This document shows, in pieces, positions 10,406 through 19,022 of a stretch of 22,226 nucleotides of DNA. Below the pieces are notes generated by a model. That model had not been told where the DNA came from, ran no database searches, and saw only the letters and a list, made by a program, of their open reading frames with translations. The stretch's first letter is position 1. Each line of letters opens with the position of its first letter. The position numbers and the translations under genes are program-made. This DNA comes from a virus, in the IMG/VR virus record IMGVR_UViG_3300047168_000010, positions 1-22,226 of that record; one strand, written 5' to 3'.

Positions 10406-12535
10406 TCACGATGGCGCGGTTACGGGCAGGCCGTAGGTCGTTGCGGCCAGAGGAAAATTGAGGCTCCACGCGCTGCCAAGGTCGCCCGCGATATCCCATC
10501 CGGCGGGCTTCGTGACCGACGCGAAGTTGTCAGTAACGGCGTTGCCGCGGCCGAGATATCCGTTGCCGTAGAGGTAGAAGAAAAGCAGACCGGCTTGCGC
10601 GTTTGTCGGTGCCCTGGACAGCGTTATTTGCAAGTGCGTGGCGTCAACGCGAGTGCAGGCTGTTGCCGATATAATAGATCCGGGCGACGCAACCGATCCG
10701 CCGTCCATGACGTAGAAGCCGACGCCAGTTGCGGCTAGTAGAGGCACGACCAAATCATTGCCAGCGTCGTGCGTGATTGTGAGCAACAGCGTTGTCGTGT
10801 TGGCAACTGCCTGATACACGCCCGATATCACGGGACCGCCGACGCTTGGCACGCCAGCCGGTATCGCCGTCTCCGTAATGTCGCCGTTGCCGCCTGCCAG
10901 GATCGCACGCGCCGCTACAGGTGCGGCAAGCTTCGCGATGCGCGCTAGGTCAACCGGATCGAGGTGGTTGTAATCCGGGCTTGCGCCGTTCGTGATAACG
11001 CCTGTTGCGGGGTTCCACGAAACGCCTTGCGGGTTGCTGTCTCCTACTTGCGGAAGCCCGATGAAATAATGCACGCCAGCGCCCGCAACATCCGCTTCCG
11101 TCTCGCGGACCATTTGCATACCGGAAGTCGATCCGGAGCCGAACGGCATAGCGTTCCACGTCAACACCGGGAGCGACGCCGCTGCGCGCGAAAGCATACC
11201 GCGAACGAGTGCGATGAAGCGTTGCACGGCGGCGTTGTAAAACGCCTTTTCGCTGTATGCCCTGATGCTATCCGTTTCGCTCCACGGCAGGAAGATAAGA
11301 ACCGCGTCGGCTAGGTCGGCGGCGGCTTGCTGGCCGAGATAGGTTTGCACGGCGGTTCCGTCCGCGCCCAGCGCCCAGCCGGACGGGTTGCTTCCGTCGC
11401 CAGGGTCATTCAAAAACGATCCGGGGTAAACCGTCGCGCCAGTGAACGGCGCATTACTGATGCCGTGCCCGCCCGCGATGGTGTAGGCCGATCCGCTGCC
11501 ATAGAGCGCCAAGACATTGTATGCGAGCGCGCCAAGGTGCCAGGCGATGCCCTGCGCCAAGACGTGCCACGCGCCAGCGTTCAAGCCGTTACCAGCGTTC
11601 GACTGGCCTATGACGATGACTTGCAAGCCCCTACGCGCCCCGCGCGTCCAGCGCGTTGCGTAGGTCAGGAGCGTAGTGACGCTGCCGCTGGCAAGCGCGC
11701 TAGGCCACAAGGCAGCCTCATGAAACCAGCACTGCGCGGATCCGGATGACGTGCCCGCGTGCAAGAACAGCAGCGCGCCGGACAGTGCCGACGCCGAAGG
11801 GTTTCTGGTCGCCGTGCTTACCTGCACCCCGTCCAGCCATACATCCACGCCGACGCCCGTCGTGTTGCGGATGATGACGCTGTGAGTGTGCCGGCGATCA
11901 AGCGCGTTTGTCAGGATCGTTTGCGACGCGCCTGGAAACAGGATCAGCCGCGCGTTGCTGCCCGCCGCCGCGTCGGCCGCGAGTATGACTGTCCCGGCGC
12001 AGGACAGGAGCGTGATTTGCGACGGCGCTCCGTTGCCCTGGACGTAGTTAGGGCGCGACCAGACAAAGAACACCGTCCAGGCCGCGCCAGCGCCCAAGGA
12101 AGCCGATGCCAGCTTTAGGCCGGTGTCCATGCCCATTACGGGCAACAGGAAGCCGCTGGACGGCATAGCGGGCGGCAGGATGGTATTGAGGCCGACGCCG
12201 CCTAGGGTGCCATTTAGGCGCGGCGTAGCCTGCGGAAGCGTGCCACCGGAGGCGAAGCTGTAGGCTGCCAGGTTGACGCCGTTGCCCGACTTGTCCGCGA
12301 CGGCGGACACTTGGTTATTCCATCCGGGCAGCGGGTTGTTGTTGCCGTCAAGCTGGCCGGCGTAGGTGCTGGCATCCCACCATCCCGCCAGCCCGGCGAT
12401 TGAAGCGGGGGTTGCCCCGCCGCCGCCACCGCCGGACGGCGGGGCGGACGGAGCGCCTGACGAACGCCAGAACACCGCCTTACCCGGCGCGTAGAACATG
12501 GCGCGTCGTTTCGCGACAAGCGCGACAGATACCAT
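10406..12535 (-). CDS. receptor-binding tail protein with lectin-like and SGNH-esterase-like domains
   Basis: 709 residues. After a short anchor and a poly-Gly linker (about residue 36), residues ~45-290 look like a LamG/concanavalin-type sandwich (ASIAGLAGWWDASTY...VWLDGVQVS...LFLHAGT). Residues ~300-545 resemble an SGNH/sialate-O-acetylesterase-like hydrolase: block I GQSNAG with the nucleophile Ser near 310, and a C-terminal DYNHLDPVD near 520 supplying Asp and His. The rest, ~560-709, is a beta-rich tip. Such proteins bind and deacetylate surface polysaccharide. It is the most promoter-distal of three fibre-type genes. A GGAG site lies 9 nt before the start. No intramolecular-chaperone or separate fibre-chaperone gene is seen. 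Confidence 0.75.
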   Translation of the reverse strand: MVSVALVAKRRAMFYAPGKAVFWRSSGAPSAPPSGGGGGGATPASIAGLAGWWDASTYAGQLDGNNNPLPGWNNQVSAVADKSGNGVNLAAYSFASGGTLPQATPRLNGTLGGVGLNTILPPAMPSSGFLLPVMGMDTGLKLASASLGAGAAWTVFFVWSRPNYVQGNGAPSQITLLSCAGTVILAADAAAGSNARLILFPGASQTILTNALDRRHTHSVIIRNTTGVGVDVWLDGVQVSTATRNPSASALSGALLFLHAGTSSGSAQCWFHEAALWPSALASGSVTTLLTYATRWTRGARRGLQVIVIGQSNAGNGLNAGAWHVLAQGIAWHLGALAYNVLALYGSGSAYTIAGGHGISNAPFTGATVYPGSFLNDPGDGSNPSGWALGADGTAVQTYLGQQAAADLADAVLIFLPWSETDSIRAYSEKAFYNAAVQRFIALVRGMLSRAAASLPVLTWNAMPFGSGSTSGMQMVRETEADVAGAGVHYFIGLPQVGDSNPQGVSWNPATGVITNGASPDYNHLDPVDLARIAKLAAPVAARAILAGGNGDITETAIPAGVPSVGGPVISGVYQAVANTTTLLLTITHDAGNDLVVPLLAATGVGFYVMDGGSVASPGSIISATACTRVDATHLQITLSRAPTNAQAGLLFFYLYGNGYLGRGNAVTDNFASVTKPAGWDIAGDLGSAWSLNFPLAATTYGLPVTAPS

Positions 12536-12550
12536 GTCGGAAGTCTCCGG

Positions 12551-14767
12551 TTAGGTGAAGGTGAGAGCCGTAGTAACGGTAGTGGATTGGATCGTTCCGG
12601 AACTATCGTATTCCAGTGCCCAAAGATACCAAGTTCCAGCGGTCGTCGGGCCGTTGACGTATTGAACCCAGAGATTGTGCCCGCCCGTGCTGTATTGCAC
12701 AGCGGCCTGCATCCCACTTGTCGGCTGGACGCTGTTACTTGTCGAGAAGGCGAAGTTGACGGCGTAAGCTGCCGTCTTGCTGCCATCCGACGATGACGAA
12801 TTATCGTTAACCTGCGCAACGATGCCGTTTGTGCCGTGCGCCGCCGAGTAACCTACGGCGGGCGTCTGGCCGGCATTGCCGAAATTGGTTTGCGTCAACA
12901 GGTAGTTGCTCGGCGCGGCTGTGCTGCCAGTGCTGGCCGCTGTCCATCCGCTGTTGCCGCCCGCGTTGACGCTTTCGACCTCGTAGTCGTAGGACGTGGA
13001 GCCGGTAAGCCCCGTGATCGTGGTTGACGTGCCGGAGATACCGGATACGGTTGTCCACGAGTTTGCGGCGTGAACGCTGTAGCGAACCGAGTAGGTTGCC
13101 ACCGCGCCACCGGAAGCCGGCGCGGTCCAAGATAGCGGCTGCGTCGTGCTGGTAGCGGTCCCGAGCGTGAGCGCGGTCGGAAGGCCGGGGTTCGCCACAA
13201 CGGTTGTGGCGTTCGTCGTCGCCGTGAACGCGGACGTTCCGCCGGCATTTACCGCCGCAACCTGCAAATCGTATTGCGTGCCGGCGGTTAGGCCGGTGAT
13301 CGTGGTTGACGTGACGGTAAGGCCGGTTATCTGCGTCCAGCTTCCCGCGCCAGTGACGCGGTATTGCAGCGTGTAGGTTGTCACAGCGCCGCCGGAACTC
13401 GGGGCGGTCCAAGACACGGGCGCGGTAGTTTGCGTCATCGTGCCAGCCGTGAGCGCGGTCGGCGTGCCGGGCGCTGCAACGGTTGTGGTGGCGTTGGCGA
13501 CGCTGCTAGGCGTGCCGTTGCCAGCGGCGTTGACAGCGAACACCGAGAAGTCATACGCGGTCGAAGCCGTAAGCCCGGTGACGGTGTAGTTTGTCGCGCT
13601 GACGCCGGTTGCCGCCGTGATCCAAGACGACTGCCCGGTGACGCGATACTGCGCCGTATAACTGCCCACAGCGCCGCCGGAAATCGGGGCGGACCAAGCC
13701 AGATTGACCGTGCTGGCGGACGGGCCGGTTGCCGACAGGCCGGTGACTTGGCCTGGAACCTGCGTCGGGATCGCTGCCGTCGTGGCGTTGACGATGCTGC
13801 TAGGCGTGCCGTTGCCGCCCGCGTTCGCCGCGATAACCTCGATATCGTATTCCGTGGAAGCGGCCAGACCGGAAATAACCGCATTCGTAACGGAAGCCGC
13901 AAGCGCGGTCCATGTCGATTGCCCGGTGATGCGATACTGCACAATGTAGCCTGTTGGCGTGCCGCCGGACACCGGGGCGGACCAGCTAATCGCTACGGAC
14001 GTATAGGTGACGGTGCCAACGGAAACGCCGATCACTTGGCCTGGATAGGGAGAGGCAACCGGGCCTGATACCCATGCGTAGAACTTTGTCCCGGCCGAGT
14101 AGGTGACAACGTAAACGTCGGCAATCTGGCCGGCTGATATCGTGCTGACACCGCTTGTGGTGGCGATAGTGCTATCGAATGTAACATTTCCGCTTGATGC
14201 GTTGATGACCAAGCAGGAGAAACCGCTGCCCTGCGTTCCCGAGTGCGTAAGCGTTACGGGTTGCGAGCAAACCAGAATGCGCCCATTGTGCGCGGAGCCG
14301 TCAAGCAACGTGTTGGCGGTAATCTCCACCACGGGAAACTTGTATATAGGCATCTTGCCGGCGATGTATGTCCACATTGCCGCGAAGGTCTGGGCATACA
14401 TGGAACTCGTGCCCTGGCCGACGAAGAACGTATCGGTATCGGCGGCAGGGGCGGCGGCTTGCGCTTGGTCAATCGTTTCGCCGCCGAGAAAGTTAGCGAG
14501 CGTGATAAGGTGATCCTGCCCACCGACGCTAACGGCGACGCTATCCGTGTTCGCCATCGTGGTTACGGGCGGCAGGTTAGTCAGGATAGCCGCGCTTTCC
14601 ACGGCTGCAAGGCAAGCCGCGACACATTGCGTGATGATCGTAGCAATGGGCGTCTGGACGGTGATTTGCGCGCCGGTCGCGGCGTTAGTTTGCACAACGT
14701 CAATCAGGTCGCCACCGGAGACGGGTTGCACCGTCGCCGGAAGCTGGTTGATCGCAAGGTTCGCCAT
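12551..14767 (-). CDS. virion protein with four fibronectin type III domains
   Basis: 738 residues. Residues 1-~240 are a beta-rich phage domain without a family I can name (LAINQLPATVQPVSGGDLIDVVQ near the start). Four FN3 domains of about 93-95 residues follow, beginning near residues 242, 339, 432 and 527. Each has the sequence P-G-x-(V/P)-T-x-L, then SW(S/T)AP.SGG, YxVxYR, and TGL.A.T.YD..V.AVNAGG. Residues ~618-738 form a separate C-terminal domain. FN3 arrays are common in tail fibres and may help carbohydrate binding. AGGAG is 9 nt before the ATG. It is placed between the glycine-rich fibre and the esterase-like protein. Confidence 0.85.
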   Translation of the reverse strand: MANLAINQLPATVQPVSGGDLIDVVQTNAATGAQITVQTPIATIITQCVAACLAAVESAAILTNLPPVTTMANTDSVAVSVGGQDHLITLANFLGGETIDQAQAAAPAADTDTFFVGQGTSSMYAQTFAAMWTYIAGKMPIYKFPVVEITANTLLDGSAHNGRILVCSQPVTLTHSGTQGSGFSCLVINASSGNVTFDSTIATTSGVSTISAGQIADVYVVTYSAGTKFYAWVSGPVASPYPGQVIGVSVGTVTYTSVAISWSAPVSGGTPTGYIVQYRITGQSTWTALAASVTNAVISGLAASTEYDIEVIAANAGGNGTPSSIVNATTAAIPTQVPGQVTGLSATGPSASTVNLAWSAPISGGAVGSYTAQYRVTGQSSWITAATGVSATNYTVTGLTASTAYDFSVFAVNAAGNGTPSSVANATTTVAAPGTPTALTAGTMTQTTAPVSWTAPSSGGAVTTYTLQYRVTGAGSWTQITGLTVTSTTITGLTAGTQYDLQVAAVNAGGTSAFTATTNATTVVANPGLPTALTLGTATSTTQPLSWTAPASGGAVATYSVRYSVHAANSWTTVSGISGTSTTITGLTGSTSYDYEVESVNAGGNSGWTAASTGSTAAPSNYLLTQTNFGNAGQTPAVGYSAAHGTNGIVAQVNDNSSSSDGSKTAAYAVNFAFSTSNSVQPTSGMQAAVQYSTGGHNLWVQYVNGPTTAGTWYLWALEYDSSGTIQSTTVTTALTFT

Positions 14768-14779
14768 ACTTGAAAACTC

Positions 14780-16036
14780 CTAGTAGCGGACGATAACCAA
14801 GCCGCCGCCGCCGGCCGCGCCGGGATTCGCAGTCGTGCCGCCCGCTCCGGTGCCCGCGCCTGATGCGCCGCCGCCCGGTGCGTATCCAGTATTCGCCACG
14901 GACTGCGCTACCGAGCGCATTCCGCCGCCGCACGGCGATCCGCCGCCAAGCCCGCCCGTATTCATCGAGCCGCCATTGCCACCGTCGCTGCCCGACACGT
15001 TCACGTCGCCGCCGGAGCCGACGCCGCCAGGTGCACCGAAGGGTGGAGCGGACGTGGTGTTAAGCACGTTCAAGCCGCCGCCGCTCGCGCTCGCATACGC
15101 GCCGAAGCTGCTTGTGCCGCCCGCACCGGGAGCAACGCCAGACGTGCCAGCGGTCCCGCCTGCGCCGACTGTGACGGTTACGGTGCTGCCGGGCGTCAAC
15201 CCGGAGACGCGCTTGCGCGAGTATCCGCCGCCCGATCCGCCGCCAGATGGTGTGCCGGACACGCTGGCATAGGAGCCGGAACCGCCGCCCCATACTTCGA
15301 CCTCAACCTGCGTCACGCCGGCTGGAACGGTAAATGTCCCGCTGGACGCAAAGGACTGCACACCGCTGCCAAAGCCGGGGCGCAGAGAAGGCAGGGAAAA
15401 CGGAATAAGCGGCGCGTTGCTGTAGGTGGAGATATTGCCGGACACCACGGTTGTCGCGCCATAGGCGACGGTCACGACGGCAAGGCCAACCCATCCGCTA
15501 TCGGGCGCTGGCGTGGTTTGCGTGCCGGTTGTCGCCGCCGTGCCAGCCTTCGCCTGCAACTGGACGCGCTGCGTCCTTACGGTGTTCTGCGCCGTGCCGC
15601 TGTTTGTCGGCCCGCTCCACGACTGCGCAGGGTTGCTGGCGTTGTAGTAAGGGAACGTTACGGGCGTGCCGTCCGCTTCCACAAGCGAAGCTTCGATAAG
15701 GTAGTTGATAGATTGGCCGCTAGTTGACGGCGCGGTAAGCGCGATGTTAGTTACGGCAGTGTTTATACCTACCTTCATCAGCGCGTCAGCGGTGTCTGCC
15801 GCGAGCGAACCGAACGCCGTAGCGTCAACGGTCGAAAGCTGATAGATGCTGCCAGCCCCGACGTTAACGCCAAGGCTGGCGGGCGAAGTCGGCACGGTCG
15901 CAAGTCCGCCGAACACGGTTGCGGAGCCGATCACGTCCTTTACGAGATAGCCTAGCGCGACCATTACGTTGCGCTGGATATTGAGCGCGTCTGTATCGAG
16001 CGGGATTGCGCCCGGATAGACGAAAATGCGATCCAT
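14780..16036 (-). CDS. tail fibre protein with glycine-rich C-terminus
   Basis: 418 residues. The N-terminal region (DRIFVYPGAIPLDTDALNIQR, then ALGYLVKDVIGSATVFGGLA) matches a conserved phage tail-fibre start that I associate with alphaproteobacterial and Burkholderia-type prophages. Residues ~225-418 form a glycine-rich domain built on the pattern FTVPAGVTQVEVEVWGGG, later KRVSGLTPGSTVTVTVGAGG, ending GGGGLVIVRY, as in many fibres with a polyglycine-II-like tip. It is probably a short tail fibre contacting the baseplate by its N-terminus. The start has GGAAG 6 nt upstream, and the gene follows the gpI-like gene by 20 bp. Confidence 0.85.
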   Translation of the reverse strand: MDRIFVYPGAIPLDTDALNIQRNVMVALGYLVKDVIGSATVFGGLATVPTSPASLGVNVGAGSIYQLSTVDATAFGSLAADTADALMKVGINTAVTNIALTAPSTSGQSINYLIEASLVEADGTPVTFPYYNASNPAQSWSGPTNSGTAQNTVRTQRVQLQAKAGTAATTGTQTTPAPDSGWVGLAVVTVAYGATTVVSGNISTYSNAPLIPFSLPSLRPGFGSGVQSFASSGTFTVPAGVTQVEVEVWGGGSGSYASVSGTPSGGGSGGGYSRKRVSGLTPGSTVTVTVGAGGTAGTSGVAPGAGGTSSFGAYASASGGGLNVLNTTSAPPFGAPGGVGSGGDVNVSGSDGGNGGSMNTGGLGGGSPCGGGMRSVAQSVANTGYAPGGGASGAGTGAGGTTANPGAAGGGGLVIVRY

Positions 16037-16056
16037 GCTTCACTTCCGAGTGTGAG

Positions 16057-16752
16057 TTAATCTAAGGCAATCCACGCCGTTGATGCGACGGGCCGAACAT
16101 CATTCACCACGGCCAGCACTGCGGCTTGTCCGATTACGCCGCCCATCATGGAGCGGCTCGCGTATTCGATAGCGCCCGAGCCATATCCGCCGGTTGCGCT
16201 TGTGACTGATCCAAGATGGCCGTATCCCATTACGCCAGGGATGCCGGAACCGACTGGCGTTTTCACTTTCATCAGGAATTGAAACGGCATCAGCAAAGAA
16301 CCGTATCCGCCTCCCACGCCGTATCCGCAGGCGACGCCATAACCTCCCGTGTCTTGCGGCTCACTCGGCTCGAAAATCCACGGGGCGTGTCCCGTAAGGT
16401 CCGTGATCGCCTGGACCATCGCGGGCCGCGATCCTTTCGGGCGAAACAACTCTTTCTGTATGCGCGACTGTAGCGCGGTGTCGCCTTCGCCAAGCCTGCG
16501 CGAGAGGAACGAGCCAAAGAAGTCCGCCGCGATCATGTCGAGAAACACGCCCGACGCCGTAAGGATGCGCGTTTGCGTGATGACGTATTGCAGTAGCGAG
16601 TATGCAAAGGACATGCACGCCGCGCAGCCGTTAAGCACGCCGTCCAGCACGGGAGATTGCGTCGGCTGCCCCGGCGTTGTGGTCGGAAACCAGCCAACGG
16701 GCAGAACGGATCGAGCGCGCTCTACCATGTCGGTTTGATCGCCAGTTGCCAT
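16057..16752 (-). CDS. gpI/YmfQ-like tail protein
   Basis: 231 residues from ATG 16752, chosen because it overlaps the previous stop as TGATG. The N-terminus has SVLPVGWFPTTTPGQPTQSPVLDGVLNG, with helices bearing SFAYSLLQYVITQTRI and ASGVFLDMIAADFFGSFL, then RPKGSRPAMVQAITDLTG and a Gly/Tyr-rich region (GGYGVACGYGVGGGYG). Its position directly after baseplate J fits the baseplate protein joining wedge and fibres (P2 gpI or Mu gp48 position). Family assignment is by position plus general style, and the Gly/Tyr-rich middle is unusual. Confidence 0.75.
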   Translation of the reverse strand: MATGDQTDMVERARSVLPVGWFPTTTPGQPTQSPVLDGVLNGCAACMSFAYSLLQYVITQTRILTASGVFLDMIAADFFGSFLSRRLGEGDTALQSRIQKELFRPKGSRPAMVQAITDLTGHAPWIFEPSEPQDTGGYGVACGYGVGGGYGSLLMPFQFLMKVKTPVGSGIPGVMGYGHLGSVTSATGGYGSGAIEYASRSMMGGVIGQAAVLAVVNDVRPVASTAWIALD

Positions 16753-16895
16753 CAGGCGCTCCAAACTGTTTTGAGAACGAGCCTTTCAGGCTCTAGCAGA
16801 ATGCGCCGCTGATCCGTCACGGCGACGCGGCGAAAGCCTTTCTTCTTGCCGTCAGGCCGAGGAAGGGGACGGCGCGCTACCTTGCGCGCTGCCAT
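16752..16895 (-). CDS. 47-residue basic protein between baseplate J and gpI-like genes
   Basis: 47 residues. Both ends are locked into the operon: its ATG overlaps the J stop (TAATG) and its TGA overlaps the next ATG (TGATG). This makes translation very likely although the gene is short. The first half is highly basic (MAARKVARRPLPRPDGKKKG, then FRR) and the second half is a strand/helix pair (TDQRRILLEPERLVLKTVW). I recognise no family. It could be a small baseplate or fibre-assembly component, or a translational link between J and I. Confidence 0.75.
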   Translation of the reverse strand: MAARKVARRPLPRPDGKKKGFRRVAVTDQRRILLEPERLVLKTVWSA

Positions 16896-18052
16896 TACGT
16901 GACGGCGACGCTACCGGCGCTTGTCTTGACGACGCCGTTGGATGCGCCGGGCGCAAGGTCCGCAGTCGCGCTATTCAGCGTGTATGACGTAACGTCTGAG
17001 ATTGACGGATCGACGCCGAACACCACGGCGATAAGGCGCGCGTAGGACAGCGAAGCGCCGACTGGCAGGCTGTTGACGTAGGCAATGATCGCGTTCTGCA
17101 CTGGCGCGAGTAGAGCGGGCTTGTTCGTGGTGGGGTTCGTCGTGATCGTCAGGGCGACGGTTGCCGTGGTGTTCGGCGGTGCCACAACGTAGGCTTGCGT
17201 CCCGAGCGGACGATACAGCGCGACGCTGGCCGCGACGGCGCTAATGAGTGATGACGGCGGGCTTCCGCTGCCATCGTCAATCGTCACAAGGAAAGCACCG
17301 GCCTGCGCCGTTTCCATGGCGTTCACGTTTTCCTGCACAAGCACAGACAGGCCGGACTGCACAAGCGACGCGGCGTATGTGATCGCCGGCCCGGTGGCGC
17401 GGCTCCGCGTGGTGATGTAGTTGGCGAAGCGTAGCCGCAACGCTGCATCGGTTTCGGCGTTAAGCCCGTTCGTGAAAGGAACGGCGTTCGTTACGGCGTC
17501 AATTCCGGCGATGGCGGACGATATCAGGGATATAGCGCCAGTCACCACGTTGCCAGCCGAGCCGATAGACGGATTGCCGCTCGCGTCAACCGTCACGTCC
17601 GTAACTGTCACGGTTGCCGATGCCTGCGCCGCCGGCACGAGAAAGCCGTTAAGCGTGGCGTTCCATAGCGCGTTCGTGGTGTCCGCTATGACAGCAAAAA
17701 CGCGCGAACCGTCCGCCGTTTTTACCTGCACGCCAACTGCGATCAGCGCGGAACTTGTCGGCGTAAAGCGAGTGAAAGTGACGGGTCCTGTTGATGCGTT
17801 CGGCTGGATGCGCGTAAGCGAGTAGTCCGCAACCCATGTATCAAGATCCTTGCCGTTGCTGGTGGCGGCTCGTGTGGTTTGCAGAACTAGCAGGATCAGC
17901 CATTGCAGCCACAGCGCGATTGAGGCGTTCGCCTCTAAGATCACGCGCACAACGCTGCCAACTGTGAAGTCGAGAATTTGCGCGCAAGCGCCCTGCGCCG
18001 CAGCCGCCGCGTTCTGGACAAGGGACGTGAAATTTTGCAAGGAAAGCTGCAT
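16895..18052 (-). CDS. baseplate J-like protein
   Basis: 385 residues from ATG 18052; a GTG one codon earlier is possible. It has the gp47/J pattern: N-terminal helix with VGSVVRVILEANASIALWLQW, then LDTWVADYSLTRI, then the characteristic NAETDAALRLRFANYITTRSRATGPAITYA, and late ISDVTSYTLN. It is a baseplate wedge component, which supports a contractile tail. The start overlaps the upstream gp25-like stop (TGATG). Confidence 0.93.
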   Translation of the reverse strand: MQLSLQNFTSLVQNAAAAAQGACAQILDFTVGSVVRVILEANASIALWLQWLILLVLQTTRAATSNGKDLDTWVADYSLTRIQPNASTGPVTFTRFTPTSSALIAVGVQVKTADGSRVFAVIADTTNALWNATLNGFLVPAAQASATVTVTDVTVDASGNPSIGSAGNVVTGAISLISSAIAGIDAVTNAVPFTNGLNAETDAALRLRFANYITTRSRATGPAITYAASLVQSGLSVLVQENVNAMETAQAGAFLVTIDDGSGSPPSSLISAVAASVALYRPLGTQAYVVAPPNTTATVALTITTNPTTNKPALLAPVQNAIIAYVNSLPVGASLSYARLIAVVFGVDPSISDVTSYTLNSATADLAPGASNGVVKTSAGSVAVT

Positions 18053-18417
18053 CACGACACCGGAACGGTAAGAAGTTGCACGATGCCGGTCTCGGCATCA
18101 GTGTATTTGATGGAGGCCGTAACTATCCCGCTAGGGTCAACCGTCACGGAAACAACAGGGACTGGCGACTGCGCGATTGCGGCTTCCTTGGAAGCCTGCG
18201 CGAGAATGAGCGCGTTTATGGTGTCCGCAATTGCGGGCGTGCCTACCATGCGGCCAAGCCCGCCGCCGTAGTCGAGTTGCCAAAGGTAATCACCCGCGTT
18301 CGTGAGAAGCCGGCGAATGAGGCGTTGCTGTCCGTAGGCCGCACCATCAACGGTCAGCAGGTCGCCGGTCGGCCCTAGTTGAAGGTCCGCCCCGAAAGTG
18401 TGCCAGGCATCCGGCAT
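18052..18417 (-). CDS. gp25/gpW-like baseplate wedge protein (gp46-like)
   Basis: 121 residues. DLLTVDGAAYGQQRLIRRLLTNAGDYLWQLDYGGGLGRMVG is the typical region where early residues of gp46/gp25-like proteins contact J, followed by TINALILAQASKEAAI and VSVTVDPSGIVTASIKYTDAETG. It should be a baseplate wedge component. An AGGA-type site lies 7 nt before the ATG. The next gene overlaps its stop. Confidence 0.88.
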   Translation of the reverse strand: MPDAWHTFGADLQLGPTGDLLTVDGAAYGQQRLIRRLLTNAGDYLWQLDYGGGLGRMVGTPAIADTINALILAQASKEAAIAQSPVPVVSVTVDPSGIVTASIKYTDAETGIVQLLTVPVS

Positions 18418-18425
18418 TGCATGTC

Positions 18426-19019
18426 CTATACAGGCTCGTTTGTAGTGCCAGTAGTGCTAGGCGTCGTGCCAGCGTTGTATGGGTGCCCGTGCGCGTCATA
18501 GGCTGCGCGGAAATCGGCAAGGGTCGCTTCCGATCCAGTTCTATTGCGGTCGGTAATATCGCCCGTAACTAACAGGTTCCCGGTCAATACGACCGTCCCG
18601 TTGTTCGTAAATTCCAAAGTCGTGCCGCTGGCGTCGCCAATGTGAACGTGGCCGTCATTTGTAAGCTTCACGTATGAGCCGGACTTGTGAACTATCCACC
18701 GTTCGCCACCGACACCGCCGGCAGGTTGCTCCGCGTCGGAACAAACGCGACCAAGAATGATGCCGTTATCGCCGTCGCCTTCATGTTGGATGACACACAC
18801 TTGCTCGCCGGTCGTGAAGTGCGCCACGTCGCCCCAACCATCGCCGCCCCAAGGCGACACGATAGGAAGCCAGCCTGTCAGCACGTTATCGGGTTGCAGC
18901 GTGACGCGGCCAGTTGCAGTTTTGGGGTCGTAGTTTTCCAGAATGCCGAAACGCGGTGCGCCTATAGAGCGCGCGGCCATAGTGGCGTGCGCCTTTATGC
19001 CGTTGAGGAAAGCCCGCAT
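18426..19019 (-). CDS. baseplate assembly protein V-like spike
   Basis: 197 residues. An OB-fold part is suggested by GRVTLQPDNVLTGWLPIVSPWGG, then VAHFTTGEQVCVIQHEGD and NGIILGRVCS. After that comes a strand-rich stem (VKLTNDGHVHIGD, TLEFTNNGTVVLTGNLLVTGDI) and a tip segment DAHGHPYNAG with His-x-His, usual for the iron-binding spike tip. It punctures the outer membrane on contraction. GGGAG lies 8 nt upstream of the ATG. The C-terminus after the tip is Thr-rich. Confidence 0.92.
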   Translation of the reverse strand: MRAFLNGIKAHATMAARSIGAPRFGILENYDPKTATGRVTLQPDNVLTGWLPIVSPWGGDGWGDVAHFTTGEQVCVIQHEGDGDNGIILGRVCSDAEQPAGGVGGERWIVHKSGSYVKLTNDGHVHIGDASGTTLEFTNNGTVVLTGNLLVTGDITDRNRTGSEATLADFRAAYDAHGHPYNAGTTPSTTGTTNEPV

Positions 19020-19022
19020 AGG

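Noticed and set aside
12214-12819. Minus-strand Arg/Pro-rich frame spanning the FN3 and receptor-binding gene junction
   Set aside because: It is out of frame with two well-supported genes, has no start signals and has shadow-like composition.
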